From: Arthrobacter sp. ov118
Lineage (GTDB): Bacteria > Actinomycetota > Actinomycetes > Actinomycetales > Micrococcaceae
NCBI RefSeq assembly: GCF_900116495.1
Contig: NZ_FPAY01000011.1
Span: 1 to 59,689 of the forward strand
Reading direction: 5' to 3'
DNA: 59,689 nucleotides
This document shows, piece by piece, positions 50,329 to 57,470 of this stretch. The position numbers and the translations under genes were made by a program. Under the pieces are notes generated by a model. The model saw nothing but the letters and a program-made list of their open reading frames with translations, was not told the DNA's origin and made no database searches. How positions within the stretch are numbered: the stretch's first letter is position 1; each line of letters begins with the position of its first letter.

Positions 50329-51693
50329 CACGTATCCTGCCTTTCAATGATCTACCGGGCTCACTTCCGCGGTGCCCGGGCCCGGACATTCCTAAAATTA
50401 TGCGCACTCAGCCCGGTTCACGAGGGGCTTTGGGCCCGACTTTGACCCAGTGCCCAGTGGCTGCCCGTAGAGCGCCTCCCACGCCGACACATCGATCAGT
50501 TCCGGCCAAGTTGCGGCCTCGCGCAGTCTGCGCAGACGACTCCGACAACCCACAGGATTTTTTCCTTGCAGAGTTATGGGCGTTCCAGGTTGTCCGAAAG
50601 GACAAAGGCTGGGCTGGCCGCGGCGACGTTCGCGGTGGGCGATGTAGTCCCGTGCGGCCATTCCAGTCATTGCCAACCCGGGGCATGGTCCCCGGCCTTG
50701 GGCGCCGGGCTTGTGACGTGGTCGGTGCCGGCGCTGCTGTGCTGTCCGCAGCCGTGGCCATCGCACGTTCCCTGCGCAACGCCGCGCCAGCCCACGCCAG
50801 GCGGCTCCAGACACGGGAGCGCTCGGAGTCGTCTGTACTAACCGTTGTTTGACCGAAGCTGCGTGCACGAGCCCTCATCTTGTTCGAAGTCGCGTGCCCG
50901 TAGGGGTCTGACCGGGAGAGATCCATTATCGGGGTAGTTCTGGCCCATGCGTTCGCTATTGCACGGATTAAGGTGCATGCTGACCAGGAGGACAGCCGTG
51001 AAATTGGAGCCTAAGACGTTCCGTAACTGGCGGTTCTCGCGCAGTACCCAGGCCCCCTGGCCACCTAAACACCGGTCCGGGCTCCGTTGGAGCCGTCAAG
51101 CAGCCGGCGGTTTCCATCGGTAAATACGGTGCGGTCTCTGGAACAGATATGCGCTCCTGACGGGCGCATCCTCAATAATTGAAAGTCCGGTATTCATCAC
51201 GGACCCGCCGGAACGATGCAATCCTGCGCCGCGGCCTGCATCGCCTGGTCGACGAAAGATTTTCCCACCTTCAGGCGCTGGCCCGTCCCGCCGCCAAACG
51301 GAGCCGCCTCACTTGAGCAGGGACTCAGCGTCCTGCTCGACGGCCCTGTGAGCGGAACCTCGCAGCGGCCCGGTCGACACGGTCCCCATGGCGGCTATCG
51401 CGGCGGCTGATGCTGTGACGTCGGACAGGGACGTGTAGCTGCCCAAAGAAGGGAGCGTAAGCCGGAGCGGCGGCTGGGCAAGGGCCCGTAAGGGCATTGG
51501 TGATCGTTGAAGCTGCGGATCACCACCGGTCGCTTGATTAAATGGAAATGCGAAGCAGGGGCCGCCAGGGCTCCATCGCTATGGTTCTGGTGTTCTGTCG
51601 TTGTGTGTCATACTCTGTAAGTGCCTGTTGCGCTGAGCTTCAGGAAGTAAACCCGAGACCCGGCCGGACGACCGCGGCGCTCGGGTTTTGCGT
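50329..51693. other. Long gene-poor region
   Basis: About 1.36 kb, too long for promoters alone. I find only weak frames, including a 41-residue one at 50998-51123 (plus) with an AGGAGG site. Possibly degraded insertion or gene remnants; I cannot identify the source. The stem-loop at 51649-51688 is listed separately. Confidence 0.45.
51649..51688 (-). terminator. Terminator hairpin after the DUF3800-like gene
   Basis: AAACCCGAG (51649-51657) pairs with CTCGGGTTT (51680-51688), a 9-bp stem with a GC-rich 22-nt interior that can form extra pairs. It lies just past the stop codon (51694) of the leftward gene and resembles a rho-independent terminator. Confidence 0.65.
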
Positions 51694-52236
51694 TTAAGTA
51701 ATCTGCTTGACGCTTGTCACCACCGGTCGAATAAGCTGTCGCCAGGATCCCCCCTTGGCCCAACACCATGCAATCGCATCTGGAATCACCAGCAACTGTT
51801 CCTGGGCTGACTTTGCGTGTTCGTAGCGCATCCGCTCCTTACATCCGGCTTTTCGGGAGAACTCGATTAAGCATTCGCGGTCGCGTTGAACAAGTGATTC
51901 ATCCTTGTCGATGACCAGCAGTGACTGCCCTGGGTGAGCCGCGACATCGTTGACAAGTTCGCGGAAACACTCGGCTCGGCGTTCGGGTTCGTTGGAGAAT
52001 CTGCGTCCAGCATCGTACACAATGGCCTCAACCTCCGAACGCACGATCACATCGATGATGGCTTTTCGACGTGAATCCCTCTCGTCCTTCATGTGCAGGC
52101 CCCGCTGCCCAGGCAAAATAAGTCCGCGTAGTTCCCGACGCACGTCGGCATGACCGGAGGGAACCAAAACGCCGGCCACAAGCAAATAACCTCGTTGCTT
52201 TGTCTCGTCAACAAAGAAGTGGTTCCTAGTCGACAC
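51694..52236 (-). CDS. DUF3800-like protein (putative RNase H-fold)
   Basis: 180 residues from GTG 52236, 14 bp after the upstream gene. NHFFVDETKQRGYLLVAGVLV has the D-E start (D10, E11) and strand pattern of DUF3800; AIAWCWAKGGSWRQLIRPVV is near the end, as in that group. RAECFRELVNDVAAHPGQSLLVIDKDE fits the middle strand. Members are often found in defence islands and have a predicted RNase H-like nuclease fold. Forms a two-gene unit with the preceding 146-residue gene; function unproven. Confidence 0.65.
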   Translation of the reverse strand: MSTRNHFFVDETKQRGYLLVAGVLVPSGHADVRRELRGLILPGQRGLHMKDERDSRRKAIIDVIVRSEVEAIVYDAGRRFSNEPERRAECFRELVNDVAAHPGQSLLVIDKDESLVQRDRECLIEFSRKAGCKERMRYEHAKSAQEQLLVIPDAIAWCWAKGGSWRQLIRPVVTSVKQIT

Positions 52237-52250
52237 GTCGTGCGTACGCC

Positions 52251-52691
52251 TTACTCATCCGTGTCTTCCTCAATCTTGCCAGCTGCATCGTCAGCGCTCC
52301 TACGGTTGGACGCAACCGTCTGCGCCGGCTTCTTGAGGTCCACGATGAGCATGTTGCCGTCACGATCTGGGACCCACCTCTTCGCTACTGACGTGTCTAT
52401 GCCGATGAACTTGGTGAACATTGTGCCGGCGATCAACACGATGCCCTTCTTCTGAGGCTTTGCACCGGCAGGCCCCTGCCGACGAGTCGGGTAGGCGTTG
52501 GGATCGGTCAACTTTGCGGCCTGAATAGCTATTAGCCGGTTTTCTTCGTCCCAAAGAAACTCGACAGCCTCAGGTTCATCGATCAAGGCAAAGGCAGCTT
52601 CGTTCAGCGAAAACATGCCGCGCTTTTGGATGGTAACCGTCGGGACTGTTGGAGCAGGAGCGCTGCCCTTCTCGAAAACTTTGAAACCCAT
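52251..52691 (-). CDS. Unknown protein upstream of the DUF3800-like gene
   Basis: 146 residues from ATG 52691 (AGAGG upstream); ATG 52739 would add 16 residues. MGFKVFEKG..., GMFSLNEAAFALIDEPEAVEFLWDEENRLIAI and KKGIVLIAGTMFTKFIGID are the main conserved-looking parts, resembling a beta-rich DNA-contact or phage-type accessory protein. No membrane or catalytic motif. Two-gene operon with the DUF3800-like gene. Confidence 0.6.
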   Translation of the reverse strand: MGFKVFEKGSAPAPTVPTVTIQKRGMFSLNEAAFALIDEPEAVEFLWDEENRLIAIQAAKLTDPNAYPTRRQGPAGAKPQKKGIVLIAGTMFTKFIGIDTSVAKRWVPDRDGNMLIVDLKKPAQTVASNRRSADDAAGKIEEDTDE

Positions 52692-53113
52692 CCGCCGCTG
52701 ACCTCTTTCCTTTTCGCCGATGCTTCTGTCATCGATCATAGCCCACCGCAGCGATGGGTGCGTTCGACGACACGATGGAGAGTTTTCCTCATTCGATCAC
52801 CCGCGCGGGAAAGTTAGTGAGGTATGTCGCAGGTTCAGAAAATTGGCGAAGCCTCGTCCTGTATAGCCCAGATCCCTCCTTGGTATAGAACTGCGTTCCC
52901 ATCAAGCCGATGGGTTCATTTCCCGCGCACGTGGCATCTACTGTGCAGTTGGGGCTCACTACTATCATCGTTCCGGCTGGCTGGTTGGATAATCCCGCTA
53001 ATCACATGGAGACATCCGATCAGGCATAACATTTTGCGCCGATACGACGGACAGTTTGGCAGCGTGGACGGGCTGGTTTGCCAGGAGGGCTTCTGATTGA
53101 AACTTGCCCTCCC

Positions 53114-53139
53114 GTCTCGTATCCCTTGGGATACGAGAC
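53114..53139. repeat. 26-bp inverted repeat (12-bp arms)
   Basis: GTCTCGTATCCC (53114-53125), TT, GGGATACGAGAC (53128-53139): perfect 12-bp arms. Not next to a gene stop, so a recombination site or regulator-binding site is as likely as a terminator. Confidence 0.6.
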
Positions 53140-53191
53140 GTCTCACTGGCTCTGTCCCGTAGGGTCCTGATTCCCTGTGAAATTGTCAGTT

Positions 53192-53231
53192 TCAGAAGTC
53201 GTCTGCACGGTTTGTCAGAAGTCCTCTGCAC
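53192..53231. repeat. Direct repeat of 17 bp (23-bp period)
   Basis: TCAGAAGTCGTCTGCAC (53192-53208) and TCAGAAGTCCTCTGCAC (53215-53231) differ by one base. The spacing and the nearby palindrome suggest sites for a recombinase or a transposon end; unassigned. Confidence 0.55.
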
Positions 53232-53337
53232 TCGCACCTAGGCAACTCCGCGGCTCCCGCCTGCTGCACTGTGCGCCCTTCCTTTTGCTTCCGGGCCGCG
53301 ACACGAACACCTCCTTGGATGCAAATCTGGTGTCACA

Positions 53338-53356
53338 CTATTCACTCAGTGTATAG
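53338..53356. promoter_or_regulatory. Operator-like inverted repeat of the PadR regulator
   Basis: CTATTCACT (53338-53346), C, AGTGTATAG (53348-53356): an inverted repeat with one mismatched pair, 8 bp before the GTG start of the PadR gene, as expected for an autoregulated PadR promoter. Confidence 0.55.
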
Positions 53357-53364
53357 ATTGGCGC

Positions 53365-53892
53365 GTGAACAACTCCCTCACCCTGCTGGGCCTCCTAAGC
53401 CGCGAGCCGAGCTACGGCTACGACCTCAAGCACTCTTATGACCGCTACTTCGGAGCGGGAAAGGCCCTGGCCTTTGGGCAGGTGTATTCCACTCTCGCCC
53501 GCATGGTCCGCGACGAGCTGATCCGCGCCTTGGGTGAGGAGACCGGCGGTGGTCCGGACCGCAAGAAATACGAGATCACCGTGGCCGGCCAGAACAGGGT
53601 GCGCGAGTGGCTATTCACTCCCGACGTTCCCTCGGAGTCCCTGCAAAGCGAGCTCTTTGCCAAGACGGTCGTCGCCTTGTTGCTCGATGACGACGCCGAT
53701 CGGCTGCTTGATGTGCAGCGCGGGGAACACATGGCTCGGATGCGAGAACTGACCCGGCTGAAGAAGGACGCGGACCTGCTGCGGGTTCTGATGTGCGATC
53801 ACGGCCTGTTTCACATCGAAGCCGACCTTCGCTGGATCGACCTCACCAGCGCCCGCCTTACCCAACTCAAGAAGGAGCTCCAGAGCGCATGA
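53365..53892 (+). CDS. PadR family transcriptional regulator
   Basis: 175 residues, GTG start 53365. The winged helix has NSLTLLGLLSREPSYGYDL, FGQVYSTLARMVRDELIRAL and GGPDRKKYEITVAG, the PadR signature, and a helical C-terminal dimerisation domain (LLDVQRGEHMARMRELTRLKKD). Repressor of the two downstream ABC genes; its ATGA overlap with the ATPase shows an operon. Confidence 0.92.
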   Translation: MNNSLTLLGLLSREPSYGYDLKHSYDRYFGAGKALAFGQVYSTLARMVRDELIRALGEETGGGPDRKKYEITVAGQNRVREWLFTPDVPSESLQSELFAKTVVALLLDDDADRLLDVQRGEHMARMRELTRLKKDADLLRVLMCDHGLFHIEADLRWIDLTSARLTQLKKELQSA

Positions 53893-54602
53893 ACGCCAAT
53901 GACACCGTTGCACCCATCCTCAGTGCCCGCGGCCTGCACCATTCCTTCGGGCAGACCGAAGCATTGCGGGGCATCGACCTCGACGTCCACGCAGGGGAGG
54001 TGCTCGCCGTCATGGGCCCGTCCGGATCCGGCAAGTCCACGCTGCTGCACTGCCTGGCCGGTGTTCTTGTCCCCGACGGCGGTTCGGTGACCTACCGTCC
54101 CGCAGGACGGGCCCCCGTGGAGACCAGTGCCCTCAAAGAGCCGAAACGTGCCCGGCTGCGGCTGACCGATTTCGGGTTCGTCTTCCAGTTCGGCCAGCTG
54201 CTGCCGGAGCTGACGGCGGCGGACAACGTCAGCATCCCGCTGCTCCTCGCCGGGACCCGGCGGCCGGAAGCGCTGCGCCGGTCGAGGGAGCTGCTGGAAC
54301 GCCTCGGTCTGGAGGGGCTGGGCGCCAAGCTGCCCGGCGAACTGTCCGGAGGACAGGCCCAGCGCGTCGCCGTCGCCCGGGCACTGGTGACGTCCCCCGC
54401 CGTGTTGTTCGCCGATGAGCCCACGGGTTCACTGGATTCCCTCGCCTCAGAGAACGTCCTGACCCTGATGCTCGAGCTTGTCCGCGAAGCAGGCACCACC
54501 GTGGTGATAATCACCCACGACGCGCGCACCGCCGCGTATGCGGACCGGGAAGTCATCGTGCGCGACGGCGCAGTCGGCGCCAGCTACCGGGTGTCCGCGT
54601 GA
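53889..54602 (+). CDS. ABC transporter ATP-binding protein, MacB/LolD type
   Basis: 237 residues from ATG 53889, overlapping the PadR stop. Walker A GPSGSGKST, signature LSGGQAQRVAVARAL, Walker B VLFADEPTGSLDS, then VIITHD give a complete ATPase of the type paired with FtsX-like permeases. Exports lipid, peptide or antibiotic-like substrates, or acts as a mechanotransmitter. Its stop overlaps the permease start (GTGA). Confidence 0.94.
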   Translation: MNANDTVAPILSARGLHHSFGQTEALRGIDLDVHAGEVLAVMGPSGSGKSTLLHCLAGVLVPDGGSVTYRPAGRAPVETSALKEPKRARLRLTDFGFVFQFGQLLPELTAADNVSIPLLLAGTRRPEALRRSRELLERLGLEGLGAKLPGELSGGQAQRVAVARALVTSPAVLFADEPTGSLDSLASENVLTLMLELVREAGTTVVIITHDARTAAYADREVIVRDGAVGASYRVSA

Positions 54603-56830
54603 ATCCCGGGTTGCTCAAGCTGGCAGTCGTCGGCAGCCGGTCGGCATACGGCCGGCTCGCCGGAATCGCTGGAGGGGTTGCCGCCGGCGTGTGCCTGTTG
54701 CTGTTGCTGTGGGGCGGTGCCAACGGTCTGAGCGCACGTGATGACCGCGGTTCCTGGTTGCGCGAAACCGGGCGTCCGTCCGTGGCCGCCTCCCCAACGG
54801 AGGATCCGACCACTTCCGGACCGGGGACACCGGTCCCGCTGACCACAGACACAGTGCTCATGGAGGCCAACCCGGTAGAGGTCTTCCGCGACCAACTGAT
54901 AAACCGCCGCGACGTGGCGGCCTTCAGCACGACCACGGTCAAGATCCCCGGAATCGTCACCCCTCCGGAACCAGGCCGCTACTATGCATCCCCGGCGCTG
55001 CAGCGCCTGATCGCGTCAACACCCCGGGATGAGCTCGGCGACCGTTTCGGAACGTTTGCCGGCACAATTGACGATAATGCCTTGCCCGGACCCGACTCCC
55101 TGATCGTCGTAACAGGAGCAACGGAAGCCGAACTCCGCCAGAACGGCCGGGCTGTCCTGGTGTCAGACTTCACAACCAACCCTTATGGTGGCAGCACGGC
55201 CGCCTACAACACGGTGCTGTCCATTGGGGCGATTGCGGTGTTCTTCCCAGTTCTGCTGCTGATCAGCATTGTCACCGGCCTGGGTGCTGCCCAGCGCCGG
55301 GAACGCTTTGCGACCCTGCGCCTCATCGGGGCATCCCCACAGGTTGTCTCCCGGATCGCGGCCGTCGAAACTGCGGTCCCCAGTCTGATCGGGGCACTGC
55401 TGGGCGTCGTGCTGGCTATCGCGCTCCGGCCGGCTGCCGCCCAGATACCGGTCAACGACACCCGGATGTTCACCGCCGATCTGGTCACCGGCTGGGCGGC
55501 GGCCGCCGCCATCGTCGCGCTGGTTGTCAGTGCCTCGGCGCTCGTGGCCGCGCACCGCACGGCCCGTGCCGGCATTGGCCCCTTGGGGGTGACGCGGGCG
55601 GTGCACGAAAAGACACCCACCAAGTGGCGGATCGTGCCATTGCTGGCCGGACTGGCCGCCATGACCAGCGCCATCGCCATCACCTGCACCCCGCACCTGC
55701 GGTCACCATGGCTGGAAATGCCGCTACTCATCGGCGGTTTCGCGCTGATCCTGGTGGGCATCGTGGTCGTGGGCCCCTGGCTGACCCGCCTGGTGAGCGG
55801 GATGGGACTGCGTCAGGCTCGGAGCGCGGCGGGAGTCATTGCCGCCAGCCGGATCCAAAGAACCCCGGTGGCAACCTTCCGTTCCGTCTCCGGGCTCGTG
55901 ATCGCCGTGTTCGTAGTCTCCGTCTTCGCCGGAGCATCCAGCATCATTGAATCAACAGAAGCGCCTCCGGCGCGGCCCGGCCTACTCCAGCCCACCAGCC
56001 TCCACGCCACCGTGGGGGCCGGACACACGCCGGCCCAGGTGTCATCGGCCGCCCGCCAGGCCAGGGGACTGCCCGGAATCCGGAGCGCCACCATCGGCTA
56101 CGGCCCGGCAGCCCTCTCCACTAGGGACGCCAGCCCTGAAATCTACCTTCGCGCTGCAGATGCTCCCGCCCTGGGTTTCCAAGACATTCCAGCAACAGAG
56201 ATCGTCACGGTTGATACGTCGTTCCTCTACTCCTGGACAACCCAGCCGCGGGCACTGACCCCGGCGCCCGCCGCCAATCTGGACGAAATGGTGCCGGTGG
56301 TTATTGTGCTCGGCACCGACGGGACCCCCGAGGCCATCGATCGCGCCCGAACGCTCTTGAACAGTTCAGGCGTCACCGCGCATCCCGCCGCCACGTCCAG
56401 GGACACGGGACTGCAATCGTCCACCCGCCTGATTCAGGGCCTGGCCGTGCTTGCCTACCTCGGCATGTTCGTCGCAGTCGCAATCGCCGGCCTGTCCCTG
56501 GCCGTCTCCACGGCCGCCGCCATCCTGGACCGGAAGAGAGTTCTTGGCCTGATGCGACTGATGGGAATGCCGGTCTCCGTCCTGCGCCGGATCATCACCC
56601 TCGAAGCAGCCGTCCCACTCCTATCCGTGCTGTTGCTCTCGGTCGGCCTCGGATTCCTCGTAGCCTGGCTGATGGTCACAGGCATCAACGACTCCTACCG
56701 GATGACCTGGCCGGCGCCCGACTACTTCACAGCCTTGGGCCTCAGCCTGCTCCTGGCCATCGGGGCGGTTACCGCAACATTTAGTCTCATCCGGGGCACT
56801 ACGGCCATGACGACTACCCGTTTCGAATGA
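54599..56830 (+). CDS. FtsX-like ABC transporter permease
   Basis: 743 residues, GTG start 54599 overlapping the ATPase stop. An N-terminal helix (LAGIAGGVAAGVCLLLLLWG) and a large extracellular region are followed by an FtsX block (IGAIAVFFPVLLLISIVTGLGAAQRRERFATLRLIGAS), a central region and a second FtsX block near the C-terminus (LSLAVSTAAAILDRKRVLGLMRLMGMPVSVLRRIITLEAAVPLLSV). Two FtsX units in one chain are typical of Gram-positive exporters for antimicrobial peptides. Regulated with the ATPase by PadR. Confidence 0.9.
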   Translation: MNPGLLKLAVVGSRSAYGRLAGIAGGVAAGVCLLLLLWGGANGLSARDDRGSWLRETGRPSVAASPTEDPTTSGPGTPVPLTTDTVLMEANPVEVFRDQLINRRDVAAFSTTTVKIPGIVTPPEPGRYYASPALQRLIASTPRDELGDRFGTFAGTIDDNALPGPDSLIVVTGATEAELRQNGRAVLVSDFTTNPYGGSTAAYNTVLSIGAIAVFFPVLLLISIVTGLGAAQRRERFATLRLIGASPQVVSRIAAVETAVPSLIGALLGVVLAIALRPAAAQIPVNDTRMFTADLVTGWAAAAAIVALVVSASALVAAHRTARAGIGPLGVTRAVHEKTPTKWRIVPLLAGLAAMTSAIAITCTPHLRSPWLEMPLLIGGFALILVGIVVVGPWLTRLVSGMGLRQARSAAGVIAASRIQRTPVATFRSVSGLVIAVFVVSVFAGASSIIESTEAPPARPGLLQPTSLHATVGAGHTPAQVSSAARQARGLPGIRSATIGYGPAALSTRDASPEIYLRAADAPALGFQDIPATEIVTVDTSFLYSWTTQPRALTPAPAANLDEMVPVVIVLGTDGTPEAIDRARTLLNSSGVTAHPAATSRDTGLQSSTRLIQGLAVLAYLGMFVAVAIAGLSLAVSTAAAILDRKRVLGLMRLMGMPVSVLRRIITLEAAVPLLSVLLLSVGLGFLVAWLMVTGINDSYRMTWPAPDYFTALGLSLLLAIGAVTATFSLIRGTTAMTTTRFE

Positions 56831-57039
56831 ACTCGCAGTTTGCAAGAACACCGTCCGGTAGATACCAGCAACGAGGTCTTCTCGGAAATGAAGGATTCCG
56901 GGAAGGGTTCGAATCGAGAATCGCCTTTGTCGTGCCGTTCGCTCCTGCGGGGAGGAGCCAGCAGTGGAAGCATCGCCACCGTTGTCGGCACCGCCAGGCA
57001 TCGGTTGGGCTCTGTCCAAGGATGCCTGTTTGGAGGAAC

Positions 57040-57468
57040 ATGGTGGCATCCGCTGCGACCGCCCGGATCCGCGGCGGGTTTGATCCGAATCTGGTGGATT
57101 GGGGTGGCGGGGTGGATAAGGCAGTGGTGGGGCTTGCTGATGCGATTGAAGCGCTGCGCGGGGAATTGATGGCCGCGGCGGCGGCGGGTGAGGGCCAGGT
57201 GATGCGGTTTTCCATTGAACCGGTGGAGTTGACGGTGCAGGTTGCCGCGACCAAGGACGCGAACGGCAAAATCGGATGGGCTATCTTTGAGGCCGGCGGC
57301 GGGTATGAAAATGTTACGACGCAGACGCTGACCCTGCGCCTGGCACCGCTGTGGCAGCGAGAGGACGGGACCTTGACCTCGGACTTCGCCATCTCTTCCC
57401 CGGTGTTCCCCGAGGAGGTCATCGGCCCGCGCCGCGGCAGGTCCCGCCCGGAGCCTGACGGAGGATGA
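57040..57468 (+). CDS. Trypsin-co-occurring domain 2 (trypco2) protein
   Basis: 142 residues; ATG 57040 and GTG 57043 share a GGAGG site (57032-57036), with the GTG at better spacing. LADAIEALRGELMAAAAAGEGQVMRFSIEPVELTVQVAATKD followed by FEAGGGYENVTTQTLTLRLAPL matches the trypco2 domain, a small helix-strand module found next to trypsin-like proteases in actinobacterial conflict systems. Its stop lies 2 bp before the ATG of the protease protein, so the two are co-expressed. Predicted to be an adaptor or sensor of the system; no enzyme motif. Confidence 0.8.
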   Translation: MVASAATARIRGGFDPNLVDWGGGVDKAVVGLADAIEALRGELMAAAAAGEGQVMRFSIEPVELTVQVAATKDANGKIGWAIFEAGGGYENVTTQTLTLRLAPLWQREDGTLTSDFAISSPVFPEEVIGPRRGRSRPEPDGG

Positions 57469-57470
57469 CC

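Larger units (their letters stand above)
52692..53364. other. Gene-poor region before the PadR gene
   Basis: About 670 bp, with no supported gene. It carries a 26-bp near-palindrome at 53114-53139, a 17-bp direct repeat at 53192-53231 and the PadR operator candidate at 53338-53356. Confidence 0.5.
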
